Assembly: GCA_910575795.1 (NCBI GenBank)
Contig: CAJTGE010000019.1
Location: forward strand, 1-64,000
Direction: 5' to 3'
Length of the DNA: 64,000 bases
Source of the DNA: Clostridiaceae bacterium
GTDB lineage: Bacteria; Bacillota; Clostridia; Lachnospirales; Lachnospiraceae
This document shows, piece after piece, positions 8,548 through 18,019 of this stretch. The first letter of the stretch is position 1, and every line of letters starts with the position of its first letter. A program made the position numbers and the translations under genes. The notes beneath the pieces are model-generated. The model worked only from the letters and a program-made list of their open reading frames with translations. It ran no database searches and was not told where the DNA came from.

Positions 8548-8828
8548 TGTGAGGGGGCCCGGGGAGAAAACCGCTCGGCAGCGTCCAAATAAAAGCGCTT
8601 TCCGAGCTTCGCCAGAGAACGGATGTGAAGTGGACTTACATTAGTCCGGCCGCAGATTTTCAGGCGGAAGGCGCGCGCACAGGTGAATATATCCTTGGCG
8701 GGGAAGAGCTGACATTGAATAAAAAGGGCGAAAGCATCATCAGCTATGCGGATTTTGCCGCTGCCATGGCAGATGAGATAGCAGGCGGAGGACATATACG
8801 CGAGCGGATCAGCGTGGTCCGGAAATAG
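8548..8828 (+). pseudogene. C-terminal remnant of a NAD(P)-binding (NmrA/YwnB-like) reductase
   Basis: About 90 codons are open without a proper start. The translated KWTYISPAADFQAEG, GEYILGGEELT and ISYADFAAAMADEI segments are characteristic of the last third of small Rossmann-fold NAD(P)H-binding proteins of the YwnB/NmrA-like group, normally about 210 residues. The Rossmann glycine motif and the first two thirds are missing, and 8312-8547 contains nothing that would supply them. I read it as a 5'-deleted pseudogene. Confidence 0.7.
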
Positions 8829-8867
8829 TGCGGGCGGCGGCGCCGCCCCGCAGGATCCTGTGTTTTC

Positions 8868-9752
8868 TCACGGCTGATTATGTTCAATCCTCGAATAGAA
8901 GAGCACCCCGCCGATGATAACCGCGCCTCCCGCGATCTGCGCGATTTTCGGAACTTCCTGAAAGAGAAAGAACGCAAGTACCGCGGCGATCACCGGCTCG
9001 CACAGCTTGGAGGCGGATACAAAGGCAGGCGAAATATATTTCAGGCACCAACTGCAGATGCTGTGGCCGAGAATCGTGGAAAACAGGGCCAGCAGAAAGC
9101 CCGTCACGACAGCATTTCTCCCGTAGCCTGCGAGGGAATATCCCTGCAGCAGGGCGATGGCGGCCAGCGCGGCGGCAGCGGCAACATATACCAGATATGT
9201 ATAGACCGTGGTGGAGATGGCGGCCCTGGCGGCCCGTCCGATCAGGGTATACACCGCCACGGCCACAGCGGCAAACAGGGCCAGGATATCGCCGTGCAGA
9301 TGGCCGCCCCCGGAGCCGGAATCCGACCAGGCGATGAGGACGCTTCCGGCCAAGGTGACGGCAATGGCCAGAACCGCTTTGGGCTGCAGCTTTCCTTTGA
9401 GCACAAGGCAGTATCCCAGGGACACCCACACCACCTCCGTACACACAATGGCCGTGGCGCTGGCCACAGAGGTATATTTGAGAGAGTCAAACCAGATAAT
9501 AAAATGCAGCGCAAGGCAGATCCCGCTGGCAATACATAAAAGAAAGGTTTTGCGGCTGACGCCTGAGAGCTCCTTCCGGTAGCGGCTGCTGAAAAGAAAC
9601 ATGGGGGACATCAAAAGAACCGTCCAGAACATGCGGAAAGCCGCTGTCACCGCTGACGGCGCGTCTGAATAGCGTACAAGGACCGCCGACATGGAAAGCC
9701 CCAGGATTCCGACGGCCAAAAGAAGCATGGGGTGTTTTTCAAAGTATTTCAT
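8868..9752 (-). CDS. EamA/DMT-superfamily transporter
   Basis: A 294-residue integral membrane protein with about ten hydrophobic helices arranged as two EamA repeats (for example LLLAVGILGLSMSAVLVRYS at the N-terminus and a last helix near FLFQEVPKIAQIAGGAVIIGGVL). Members export metabolites or amino acids; the substrate cannot be predicted. Translation most likely starts at 9752 (MKYFEKHPML, preceded by GGAGT). A 37-residue in-frame extension is not membrane-like and lacks a good ribosome site. It is divergent from the NhaC gene. Confidence 0.88.
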   Translation of the reverse strand: MKYFEKHPMLLLAVGILGLSMSAVLVRYSDAPSAVTAAFRMFWTVLLMSPMFLFSSRYRKELSGVSRKTFLLCIASGICLALHFIIWFDSLKYTSVASATAIVCTEVVWVSLGYCLVLKGKLQPKAVLAIAVTLAGSVLIAWSDSGSGGGHLHGDILALFAAVAVAVYTLIGRAARAAISTTVYTYLVYVAAAAALAAIALLQGYSLAGYGRNAVVTGFLLALFSTILGHSICSWCLKYISPAFVSASKLCEPVIAAVLAFFLFQEVPKIAQIAGGAVIIGGVLFYSRIEHNQP

Positions 9753-9876
9753 GAGTTTTGGTACTCCGTTTCTGTCTGATATAGGCGCCGCGCGGGCATT
9801 AGTTATTATTATAGATGAGGCGGGGGAAAAAGTAAAGTTGTACATGGAAATTCTTATAAACATTTTCGGCGGCCTC

Positions 9877-10010
9877 GTAACAGTTCAGACAACCTGAACT
9901 GTTACGGCATCTGCCCATGAAAATCGCTTCGCGATAGGGCAGATGCCTGCTGCCGCCACGTTTTCGTACGGTCAGCGCAGCAGGTGCGCAGACCTATCTG
10001 AACTGTTACG
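9877..10010. repeat. Cluster of three hairpins with GTAACAGTTCAG ends
   Basis: A perfect 12-base-arm hairpin (9877-9905, GTAACAGTTCAG / CTGAACTGTTAC), a second hairpin (GGCATCTGCCC / GGGCAGATGCC, 9906-9944), a third with CTGCTG/CAGCAG arms, and a closing TCTGAACTGTTAC. The outer ends repeat the first hairpin motif. It fills the gap between the divergent EamA and NhaC genes. Confidence 0.7.
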
Positions 10011-10120
10011 CGGCCTCCACACGATAAACAACATCCCGCAATCGTCCGCTTAACTAAATACCATTGCCCCGCAAACTGTAACAAAAAATTCATATCTATG
10101 CATAATTATTAAAAAAGTAA

Positions 10121-10149
10121 TTGACGAATACTAAAATAATCCGTATGAT
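10121..10149 (+). promoter_or_regulatory. Sigma-A promoter for the NhaC antiporter gene
   Basis: TTGACG (10121-10126) and TATGAT (10144-10149) with a 17-base spacer in an AT-rich stretch, 34 bases before the start codon. A near-consensus housekeeping promoter. Confidence 0.75.
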
Positions 10150-10183
10150 AGTGAGAAGAAAATATTCACAGGGGGAGAGATCA

Positions 10184-11683
10184 ATGGATTATGGTTTTTT
10201 AAGCCTGCTGCCGCCGATTGTGGCCGTGGCCATGGCAATTAAGAGCAGGAATGTCATTTTGTCACTGTTTTGCGGGGGATTTGTGGGAACTCTGATTTTT
10301 GCGGGGGGAAATCCGTTTCTGGCCACAAAGTCTATGATTGGGGATTATTTTTTTGTCCAGCTTACGGATTCCTATAATGCCGGCGTGATCGTGCTGGTCA
10401 TCTTCATCGGAGGTTTTATCAAGCTGATGGAGAAATCGGGCGGGGCCCAGGCATTCAGCAGGAGTGTGTATAAATATGTAAATACCAGCTTAAAGGCCCA
10501 GCTCTGCGCGTGGCTGGGAGGGATTTTGATTTTCTTCTCGGATTTGGGTACGCCGCTTCTGGTCGGGCCGGTTTTTATGCCTCTGTTTGACAAGCTGAAG
10601 ATTTCCAGGGAAAAGCTGGCATGGATTCTGGATTCCACGTCCTCGCCGGTGGCGATCCTGATTCCGTTTATCGGCTGGGGCGTCTATATTATGGGGCTGA
10701 TTCAGGCGGAGTTTGAAAATCTGCATGTGTCCCAGTCCGATTACAGCACGTTCGTGGAGGCGATCCCGTTCCAGATCTACGCGATTCTGGCCATTATCAT
10801 GATTCCGCTCGTGGCTTTTACGAAAAAGGATTTTTCGGAGATGAAAAAGGCGGAGGCAGAGGCGGCTTCCAGGGAGTATTCGTTTGAGGAAGGACTGGAG
10901 CTGGAAAGCGGAGACGGGGATGCCCGTTACAGAACCTCGAATGCAAAGCCGGTTATGGTGCTCGGGCCGATTATCGTGGTGTTTGCCACCCTTTTTATCA
11001 CGCTGGCGCCTCTGGGATTTCCTTTTAAAAAGGTAGACGGAAATGCGTTCCGTGTGGCGCTGACTATGGGGTATTTTTACGGCGCCCTTGTTCTGATGGC
11101 CCTCATCGGTATTTATAAGGTAAAAACGTTCCGGGATACGTTTAAGATTTACGTAGACGGGATGAAGGGCATGACGGATGTGGCGGTGACGCTGGTGCTT
11201 GCCTGGTCCCTGGGAAGCATGATCAGCGCGCTGGGCACTGCGGATTACATTGTAAACGGATTAAAGAGCCTGAATTTCTCCGCCGGCCTGGTACCCGGAG
11301 CGATCTTTATCTTCGGGGCCTTCGTCTCGTTCTCCACGGGAAGCTCCTGGGGCACTTTTGCGATCATGATGCCGCTGGCGATTCCCATGGCCCACGCGTT
11401 CGGGATTCCGTATGCCATCGCCGTAGGGGCTGTTTTGTCAGGGGGATTGTTCGGCGATCACTGTTCTCCGATTTCAGATACCACCATCCTGTCCTCCACA
11501 GGCGCACAGTGCGATCTGGTTGACCATGTGAAGACGCAGCTTCCCTATGCCTGCGTGAACGGGGCGATCGCATTTGCGGCATTTATCTTCGCAGGCTTTA
11601 CCAGGAGCCCTCTGGCAGTGGTTCTGGCGGTTGCGCTTTTGCTGGCGGTGATGATGGTATGGGGGAAGAGAGGAGAAGCGTAA
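10184..11683 (+). CDS. nhaC: NhaC-family Na+/H+ antiporter
   Basis: A 499-residue polytopic membrane protein with about 11-12 hydrophobic helices. Family-typical segments include FSDLGTPLLVGPVF, a long central helix set, and FSTGSSWGTFAIMMPLAIP with GLFGDHCSPISDTTILSS, which is strongly conserved in NhaC proteins. It would exchange Na+ for H+ or a related substrate; some relatives carry malate/lactate or other solutes. The start at 10184 has GGGGGAGAG upstream; an in-frame upstream ATG overlaps the promoter and is rejected. The stop codon abuts the DUF4272 start with no gap. Confidence 0.9.
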   Translation: MDYGFLSLLPPIVAVAMAIKSRNVILSLFCGGFVGTLIFAGGNPFLATKSMIGDYFFVQLTDSYNAGVIVLVIFIGGFIKLMEKSGGAQAFSRSVYKYVNTSLKAQLCAWLGGILIFFSDLGTPLLVGPVFMPLFDKLKISREKLAWILDSTSSPVAILIPFIGWGVYIMGLIQAEFENLHVSQSDYSTFVEAIPFQIYAILAIIMIPLVAFTKKDFSEMKKAEAEAASREYSFEEGLELESGDGDARYRTSNAKPVMVLGPIIVVFATLFITLAPLGFPFKKVDGNAFRVALTMGYFYGALVLMALIGIYKVKTFRDTFKIYVDGMKGMTDVAVTLVLAWSLGSMISALGTADYIVNGLKSLNFSAGLVPGAIFIFGAFVSFSTGSSWGTFAIMMPLAIPMAHAFGIPYAIAVGAVLSGGLFGDHCSPISDTTILSSTGAQCDLVDHVKTQLPYACVNGAIAFAAFIFAGFTRSPLAVVLAVALLLAVMMVWGKRGEA

Positions 11684-12934
11684 ATGGGCGTATTTGGCAA
11701 ATGGAAAACATCAAAAACGCCGGAGCGGATCCGGGAGGAGGCCCTGATTTTCTGCCTGGAGGCGGATCCGGGGAAGGTTCTGGATCGGATAGAAGCCATG
11801 TTCCCCACAACGCGCCGGGGGGACGCCCATATCTTCACCCTGCGCAACGGCGACATGGAGATTGTCCTTTTGGCGCGCGGCGTTTCGGAAGAGGGAGAGA
11901 ACGGCAGGTTTGCCAAAGAACAGCTTGAGGGCGTATGCGGCTATGTTTACCAGAATAAGACAGCGCTACTGGAGGTGAAACGCGGCCTGCTGTACCACCT
12001 GCGCCAGTGCAAGGGAGCGCTGCGGGCAGTCTGCTCCTTTGACAGCGCATCGCCAGAGGAGATAAAGGAAAAGGAAGCGCAGATCCGGGACATTCTACTT
12101 GCCGTCGCAGAGCGGCTGCAGGGCGTGGTTACGTTCGGGGACGGCCTGTCTTTGCTGGACGGGCAGGGACGGCTGATTCTGGACAGGGATGGAAACAGCG
12201 CCCTGGAATTCTATATGCCCGCGGAGATTCCTGTCCCTGATGACTGGAAGACATCCGCCCCCAAAGAAAGCATGGAACGGCGGGATCGCTCGATGGCCCT
12301 GCTGCGGGATAAGCGCATCTATGTCACTCCCTGGCTGCCCCTTCTCAGTGAACTGGAGGAGGATCCGGGGCGCGCGAAGGAGGAGGTCTGCGGCAGGGCG
12401 GCGGCGCTGCTGGCCGTGGCGCTGTACTCCGAGTGCCGTCTGGGGGAAAAGCTGTCCTTTGAGGAAGCAGGGGAGTTTACAGCCACTGTCATTGACAGCT
12501 ATGGCGCAGGGGCATTTTTTACCCCTGAGGAGCGCAGCTATTTAGAGGATCCGGACTCTGCGGAGCAGACCCAGATCCAGTACATATGGCAGTACGAAAA
12601 CCTGTGGGTCATGGAGTGGGCCCTGAGCCTGACGGACGACCTGTTCTGGCCGGATCGCATCTGCGATGTCCCGGGCTCGGTGCGGATGATGAACGCATAC
12701 CCGTCCATGGAAGAGCTGACCGCCGCCGCCCGCTTAAGGAGCCGGAAGGAGCTGCTTGACCAGGCGGATCTGATTTACCGCCTCCACTGGGCGTGCGTGG
12801 ACGCCCGGGTGATGGGCCTGCCCGCGCCCTGGGGTTTAGAAGAGGGAGTCGTCATGGAACGCCACAGGGCTTTGTTCTGGCTGGCCGGGTGCGATGGCAT
12901 GTGCCCGTGGGACGAGGTGGATCTGTCTACTTAA
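11684..12934 (+). CDS. DUF4272-domain protein
   Basis: A 416-residue soluble protein. The C-terminal half carries DUF4272 features: a block with RDRSMALLRDK, the LRSRKELLDQADLIYRLHWA segment, and a closing GVVMERHRALFWL plus WDEVDLST. The N-terminal 180 residues are a separate alpha/beta region. The molecular function of DUF4272 is unknown; such genes often sit in strain-variable regions. Its ATG follows the NhaC stop directly and its ribosome site (GAGGAGAAG) lies inside nhaC, so the two are translationally coupled. Confidence 0.75.
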   Translation: MGVFGKWKTSKTPERIREEALIFCLEADPGKVLDRIEAMFPTTRRGDAHIFTLRNGDMEIVLLARGVSEEGENGRFAKEQLEGVCGYVYQNKTALLEVKRGLLYHLRQCKGALRAVCSFDSASPEEIKEKEAQIRDILLAVAERLQGVVTFGDGLSLLDGQGRLILDRDGNSALEFYMPAEIPVPDDWKTSAPKESMERRDRSMALLRDKRIYVTPWLPLLSELEEDPGRAKEEVCGRAAALLAVALYSECRLGEKLSFEEAGEFTATVIDSYGAGAFFTPEERSYLEDPDSAEQTQIQYIWQYENLWVMEWALSLTDDLFWPDRICDVPGSVRMMNAYPSMEELTAAARLRSRKELLDQADLIYRLHWACVDARVMGLPAPWGLEEGVVMERHRALFWLAGCDGMCPWDEVDLST

Positions 12935-13000
12935 ACCGGGGAGGGGCGGCGTCTGCGGCGATTCTGAAGCATGCTTCAAACGCGTTTTTGGGAAATACAG

Positions 13001-16000
13001 ATGAAGAAGGAAACGATAAAACAAAAAAACAAACGAAAAATTCTGAAAATGATAGTTCGCCTGCCCCGCTGTATATCTATACCGCTTCTGTATATTGCAG
13101 AGGGAATGAGCCTGTTTTTAAAAATGGTAAGGGGCGAGTGGCTTGTTATGCCAGGAAGAAGCAACCCCAAATACAAATATACGGATTTAGCGCCGGCTGA
13201 TTGCCTGGAAAACAATGAGGAATACGTTTCTGCGCTTGACTGGGCATTCAGCAATCCGCATATCCATAATATCGCGCTTGCCGGCCCCTATGGCTCCGGT
13301 AAGAGCAGCATTATTCACTCCTATATCAAAAGACATTCGGAATTAAAGTATATAAGCCTTTCACTGGCAAATTTTTCCTGCGCTGAAAAAGGGGGCGGGG
13401 GGAGCGGCAGCGCGGCGGGCTACGACGAGGAAGCGCTGGAGACAGCTATCGTAAAGCAATTATTCTATAAGGTCAGGCATAAAAGGATACCGCGAAGCCG
13501 TTACAGAAAGCTGCAGACCATCCGTTTTATCAAGGTTGTTGTCAGCGTCATTTTCCTCGCCCTCCTGGCCGGCCTGTGCAGTGTGTTTCTGACGCCAAAT
13601 GTGCGGAGTACATTCGACACGGCCGTGAAAAATGCGGCGGGAAATCTGAATATGGCCGAACATAAGGCGCGCTGCCTGGGCGTGCTCGTCCTGTTCTGTC
13701 TGACATGGCTTGTTTCTCGTTCCATATGGCTTCTCCTGTCCCGGATTCATCTGAAAAAAATCAGCTTAGCCGGCAAAGGCGAGGCGGAGATTGATAAAGC
13801 AGAAGCGGATTCTGTTTTTAACAGGAATCTGGACGAGATCGTATATTTTTTTGAGGCGACGAAATATAATGCCGTTTTCATAGAAGATTTAGACCGGTTT
13901 GAGAGCCCTGAAATCTTTGTCAGGCTGCGCGAATTAAACACCATACTGAACGGTTATGAGGCGATCCGCAAAAGGATCGTGTTTGTCTATGCCGTGAGGG
14001 ACGATATCTTTTCCAACAAGGACCGGACCAAGTTTTTTGATTTTATCCTGCCTGTGATTCCTGTCATGAGCGCTGTTAATTCAGGAGATATTTTGTTAGA
14101 ACGGATAGAAAAAGACAACATGACAGAGCGCCGCATCAGCCTTTCAGAGGAATATGTGAATTTGATTGCGGCTTTTATTGACGATATGAGAATCCTCAAC
14201 AACATATATAATGAATTTATCGTTTATAAGGTGACCTTGCAGGAGGAAACATACCTGGAACTGTCTGATCAGACGATGTTTTCAATGATAGTTTTTAAAA
14301 ATATGCATCCGAAGGATTTTGCTGACCTGCAGGCCGGGAAGGGGATTATCAAAGAGGCGTTTGAGAGAAAGCAGATCTTTATCAGGGAAAAACGGGAGAG
14401 CCTAAAAGCGGAGAGGCAGGCGCTTGCCGGGCGGATAGAGGCCGCGGATACGGATGCTTTGAGGACTCTGAGAGAAGTGAAAACGGTTATGCTGTTTTAT
14501 ATGGCCGGTGAGGCAGGAAGTTTTTTATCATTTCAGACAAATGAAAAGAAATTTGATGTTAATGAAATTATGGACGATGAGTTTGATGTGAAAGAGCTGC
14601 GGGCAGAAGGAAAAGTCTCTTACCAGCCTGCTGACGGCGGACTTAAAAGAGTCAGGAATTTCGACGGCCGGTCTGATTTTACAGGCCCAAGGGATTATAT
14701 CAAACGGTGCCGGAACATTTTGCTGTCGATACCAGAGCACAGGCGGGAGGTTCAAAGCCAGATAGAGGATACGGACATTTTAATAAACCGCCTTGACCGA
14801 ATGACATTAAAGGAACTGCTCCAAACAGAGCGGCCGGAAGATGTGTTTCCGGAACATATCTGCGGTCACAAACTGGCGGTCTTTTTGCTGCGCAACGGGC
14901 TTCTGGATGAAACATACCAAAACTATATGACGTATTTTTATCCGCACAGTATTTCAAGCGTTGAAATGAACTTTATCCTGAGCGTGCGGAATCATGAGGC
15001 GCTGTCATTTACGCATCCATTATGGGAGTGTGAGCGTGTAATCAAACGATTGCTGCCCTATGAATTTGAGCAAAAGGAAATCTATAATTTTGATTTGATG
15101 GAGTATTTCATGAATCCGCTCATAATATATGGCGATGAAAGCAGAAGGGATGAAAAGTTTCAGGCGTTATTCCGCCAGTTGTCGGATGGAAGCGGGAAAA
15201 GCTGGGAGTTTATAGACGGATTTTGGGGCCATTCCCAGAACAGGGATACATTTACCGCGGTGCTGTGCGAATATTGGCATGGGTTTTGGGATTTTATTTA
15301 TCAGAATCCATCCATATCGAAAGAGAAAAAAGAGTCATATTTTGTCTGCATCTGCAATCATGTTTCACCTGAAATCATTAAGGGCCTGAATGCGCATGGG
15401 AGTATAAAAGGCTATTTTGAAGAACACGGAAACGATATGCTGATGAAGCTGTATTCTGTTTCCGCCAAACGCACCAAAGCGATCATTGAGGAATGCGGCG
15501 TTTGCTTTGCCGATCTGGATATCAGAAATACGGAAGAGGAGTTAGTCGAGTGGATTTTTGAGAACGGGCATTATCAAATAACAATGCCCATTCTTCAGGG
15601 GATTTTTGAATGGCGGGAATTTGACGACATGGACGCTGTTTTGAAAAGCAATTATACGGCTGTCCTGCGGCTGGGATATGGGCCGCTGTCAGAGCGCATT
15701 GATACGGAGTTTGACGCGTATGTCCGTGATATCGTGCTCGGAAATGAGGAAAATACAAAGGAGAGCCTTGACGCTGTGCTTCAAATCATTGAAAAGACCC
15801 GGAGCACGCAACATATTTTACAGGTTATCAGAAAGGAAGATGTTGTGCTGGACAGCCTTGACAGATGCAGGCCCTGGCGGTATTCGGAGGATCAGGAAAC
15901 CCTGCGGGAGATCTGGGATACCTGGATGGACTGCAGTAAGCTGACGCCTTCCTGGGAAAACCTGCTTTTATACGGACAGTGCTTTGGGGTGACAAAGCCG

Positions 16001-16798
16001 TTTGCCTCGTTTCTGGAACAGCATACGGAAACGCTCCTGGCGCAGCCATTCCCGCCGGAGTGGGAGCCTTCCCTTACAGAGGGGATTCTGACGTCTGATT
16101 TGGAGGACGCGTGCTTTGAGGCGTATATCCGCGCCGCGCCAGGAATCGAGCCGTCTGTTTCAATCGGGCAGATTCCGCAAGGCCATATGCGCATTTTGCT
16201 GGAACACCAATACATGGATTTCTCACGGAAAATGGCAGACGAGCTCAGAACCTTTTATCCGCGCCTGTATCCATTGGCGCTCGCGGTCAATAAAGAGCAG
16301 GTGATGGAGCATCCGGGCGAATATACGGCAGGAATGAACGATTTGGATGCCCTTGTGGAATATGACAAACTGGATGACAGCGAAAAAGTGTTTTTTATTG
16401 AAAAATACGCATCAAGAGAATATACGAAAACAGTAGCTTCATTCCTGTGCAAAACCCGGGCCTGTATTTCCAAAACGGCATTTCGCAGGGCATGGGACGC
16501 GCTGGGGGAGGCGGATCGATATGAGCTATTCCTGAACCAGATAACGATTTTTACTTTATATGAGCTTGCGGAATATTTACGTCAGCTCGGCCCGGAATAT
16601 CAAGAACTGGCTGACCGGAGCCGCAGGCATGAGGAACGGTTGTGTGATACGGAGTATAACCGGGAGCTGGTTGAAAATTTAGCGAAGATCGGGTATATAA
16701 GCAGTTATCGGACAGAGGATTTCGGCGATACAGATGAAGAGGCGCAGAAGGATGAAAACAGGAGGGTTCTGGTATGCAGGATCCGGAAAGAGAGTTGA
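13001..16798 (+). CDS. YobI-type P-loop NTPase with membrane insert, very large
   Basis: A 1265-residue protein. Walker A GPYGSGKSS lies near residue 95 and Walker B VFIEDLDRF near 292. Between them are two hydrophobic segments (about 172-195 and 225-252), so the ATPase is interrupted by a membrane hairpin. FVYAVRDDIF and the following region match the YobI-type ATPase, a relative of KAP NTPases. The remaining 900 residues are helical with no recognised domain and could act as a sensor or effector scaffold. KAP/STAND-like NTPases often belong to conflict systems, but I see no direct proof here. The start could also be 12971; 13001 has GGGAAA in better spacing. It lies 66 bases after the DUF4272 gene. 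Confidence 0.8.
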   Translation: MKKETIKQKNKRKILKMIVRLPRCISIPLLYIAEGMSLFLKMVRGEWLVMPGRSNPKYKYTDLAPADCLENNEEYVSALDWAFSNPHIHNIALAGPYGSGKSSIIHSYIKRHSELKYISLSLANFSCAEKGGGGSGSAAGYDEEALETAIVKQLFYKVRHKRIPRSRYRKLQTIRFIKVVVSVIFLALLAGLCSVFLTPNVRSTFDTAVKNAAGNLNMAEHKARCLGVLVLFCLTWLVSRSIWLLLSRIHLKKISLAGKGEAEIDKAEADSVFNRNLDEIVYFFEATKYNAVFIEDLDRFESPEIFVRLRELNTILNGYEAIRKRIVFVYAVRDDIFSNKDRTKFFDFILPVIPVMSAVNSGDILLERIEKDNMTERRISLSEEYVNLIAAFIDDMRILNNIYNEFIVYKVTLQEETYLELSDQTMFSMIVFKNMHPKDFADLQAGKGIIKEAFERKQIFIREKRESLKAERQALAGRIEAADTDALRTLREVKTVMLFYMAGEAGSFLSFQTNEKKFDVNEIMDDEFDVKELRAEGKVSYQPADGGLKRVRNFDGRSDFTGPRDYIKRCRNILLSIPEHRREVQSQIEDTDILINRLDRMTLKELLQTERPEDVFPEHICGHKLAVFLLRNGLLDETYQNYMTYFYPHSISSVEMNFILSVRNHEALSFTHPLWECERVIKRLLPYEFEQKEIYNFDLMEYFMNPLIIYGDESRRDEKFQALFRQLSDGSGKSWEFIDGFWGHSQNRDTFTAVLCEYWHGFWDFIYQNPSISKEKKESYFVCICNHVSPEIIKGLNAHGSIKGYFEEHGNDMLMKLYSVSAKRTKAIIEECGVCFADLDIRNTEEELVEWIFENGHYQITMPILQGIFEWREFDDMDAVLKSNYTAVLRLGYGPLSERIDTEFDAYVRDIVLGNEENTKESLDAVLQIIEKTRSTQHILQVIRKEDVVLDSLDRCRPWRYSEDQETLREIWDTWMDCSKLTPSWENLLLYGQCFGVTKPFASFLEQHTETLLAQPFPPEWEPSLTEGILTSDLEDACFEAYIRAAPGIEPSVSIGQIPQGHMRILLEHQYMDFSRKMADELRTFYPRLYPLALAVNKEQVMEHPGEYTAGMNDLDALVEYDKLDDSEKVFFIEKYASREYTKTVASFLCKTRACISKTAFRRAWDALGEADRYELFLNQITIFTLYELAEYLRQLGPEYQELADRSRRHEERLCDTEYNRELVENLAKIGYISSYRTEDFGDTDEEAQKDENRRVLVCRIRKES

Positions 16799-16862
16799 AA
16801 AACCTTGTTTACGGACATTCCGGCTAATATAATTACCACATAAAGAGCCCCGGGGCCATGAG

Positions 16863-17150
16863 CAAGACAGGAGAGTGGAACGTACACAGCTTTGATGCGG
16901 TATTATCAGGAACAGGGAGACAGTGAAAAGGCCCGCCAGGTGGCGGAGCAGGGGAAAGACCGGTGTAAAGACGACCATATCTACATCTTCCTTCTGGAGG
17001 ATGCCAGGAAGCAGGGGGATGAAAGCCGGTATAAGAAGCTGTACGCCAGCGCCGGGCGGCATAAATTGTTATGGCAGGAAATAGCGGTTCATGGTAAAAT
17101 AGAACAATTCACAGCCGTTCGGGGGTACTTTAAACAATTACAGCAATACA
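16863..17150 (+). pseudogene. Remnant of a helical repeat protein C-terminus
   Basis: An open frame without a proper start encodes a helical, TPR-like segment (RYYQEQGDSEKARQVAEQG, then a second helix pair ending ASAGRHKLLWQ). It resembles the end of a larger repeat protein and joins in frame to the downstream acetyltransferase, whose own start and ribosome site are clear. The rest of the parent protein is absent. Identity is uncertain. Confidence 0.4.
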
Positions 17151-17179
17151 GAGAACCTATAAGAAAGCGAGGAGAAACG

Positions 17180-17833
17180 ATGACAAATAAAGAACGCAGA
17201 GACGCACAGATGGCCTATATTTCCGACGGCGCGATCATGGAAGAACAGAAGATATGCCGGAGAAAGCTGCAGAAACTGAATTTCATGGACCGCTCGGATT
17301 TCGACGGCATTGCAGAGGCCGTAAAGGATCTCCTGGGCGCGTCGGAGGGGGCGTTTATCAACCCGCCGTTTTACTGTGATTACGGTTCTCATATCGAGAT
17401 GGGAAAAAATGTGTTTATCAACTATAACTGCACAATCCTTGATGTGGCAAAGGTGAAGATCGGCGATAACTGCCAGTTCGCCCCCAACGTGGCGATCTAT
17501 ACCGCCGGCCACCCGATCCACCCGGTAAGCCGCAATTCCCTGTATGAGTACGGAAAAGAAGTCACGATTGGGAACAATGTCTGGCTCGGCGGCAATGTCG
17601 TCATCTGCCCGGGCGTCCACATTGGGGATAATGCGGTGATCGGGGCCGGCAGCGTGGTCACAAAGGATATCCCTGCCTGGTCGCTCGCGGCGGGAAATCC
17701 CTGCCGCGTGATACGCGCCATCACAGACGCGGATAAAAGAAAGCTGTTCCGCTCAGAGGAGATTGACGACGAGGCGTGGGAGGCGATTGCGGGGCGCGCA
17801 GATGCCGGAAATGATTGCCCGGACACGCTTTAA
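17180..17833 (+). CDS. Maltose/galactoside O-acetyltransferase family (LbH) protein
   Basis: A 217-residue left-handed beta-helix acetyltransferase. An N-terminal Mac-type helix region (NKERRDAQMAYISDG, residues 3-60) is followed by hexapeptide repeats (IGDNCQFAPNVAIYTAGHPIH, ITIGNNVWLGGN and IGDNAVIGAGSVVTKDIP-type blocks). The catalytic His is in TAGHP. It transfers acetyl from acetyl-CoA to sugars in the cytoplasm, probably for detoxification. The start at 17180 is set by GGAGAAACG. C-terminal length is slightly long for maa. The gene ends in a copy of the GAGTACAT repeat. Confidence 0.9.
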   Translation: MTNKERRDAQMAYISDGAIMEEQKICRRKLQKLNFMDRSDFDGIAEAVKDLLGASEGAFINPPFYCDYGSHIEMGKNVFINYNCTILDVAKVKIGDNCQFAPNVAIYTAGHPIHPVSRNSLYEYGKEVTIGNNVWLGGNVVICPGVHIGDNAVIGAGSVVTKDIPAWSLAAGNPCRVIRAITDADKRKLFRSEEIDDEAWEAIAGRADAGNDCPDTL

Positions 17834-17863
17834 GGCAGGCGCAGAGAGATTTCGGGAGTACAT
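17832..17863 (+). repeat. Half copy of the GAGTACAT repeat
   Basis: Shares AGGCAGGCGCAGAG followed by GAGTACAT with 42386-42438, but lacks the left ATGTACTC arm. It begins within the acetyltransferase stop codon. Confidence 0.5.
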
Positions 17864-17910
17864 TGTAATATAATTCCATTTTCTGACGATATAATCCTTA
17901 GAAGAAATAC

Positions 17911-17941
17911 GTAACCGTTCAGAGCTTATCTGAACGGTTAC
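17911..17941. repeat. GTAACCGTTCAGA perfect hairpin
   Basis: Arms GTAACCGTTCAGA and TCTGAACGGTTAC pair over 13 bases around a 5-base loop. It lies between the acetyltransferase and DUF3879 genes. There is no T-run on the + side, so it may not be a simple terminator. Confidence 0.7.
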
Positions 17942-18019
17942 AAAAAATACAGCAGCCTGCCTGATACGGCAGAGGAAACGGCCTGTATCCGGATGCGGCG
18001 GCAGAAAGGAGAAGCGATT

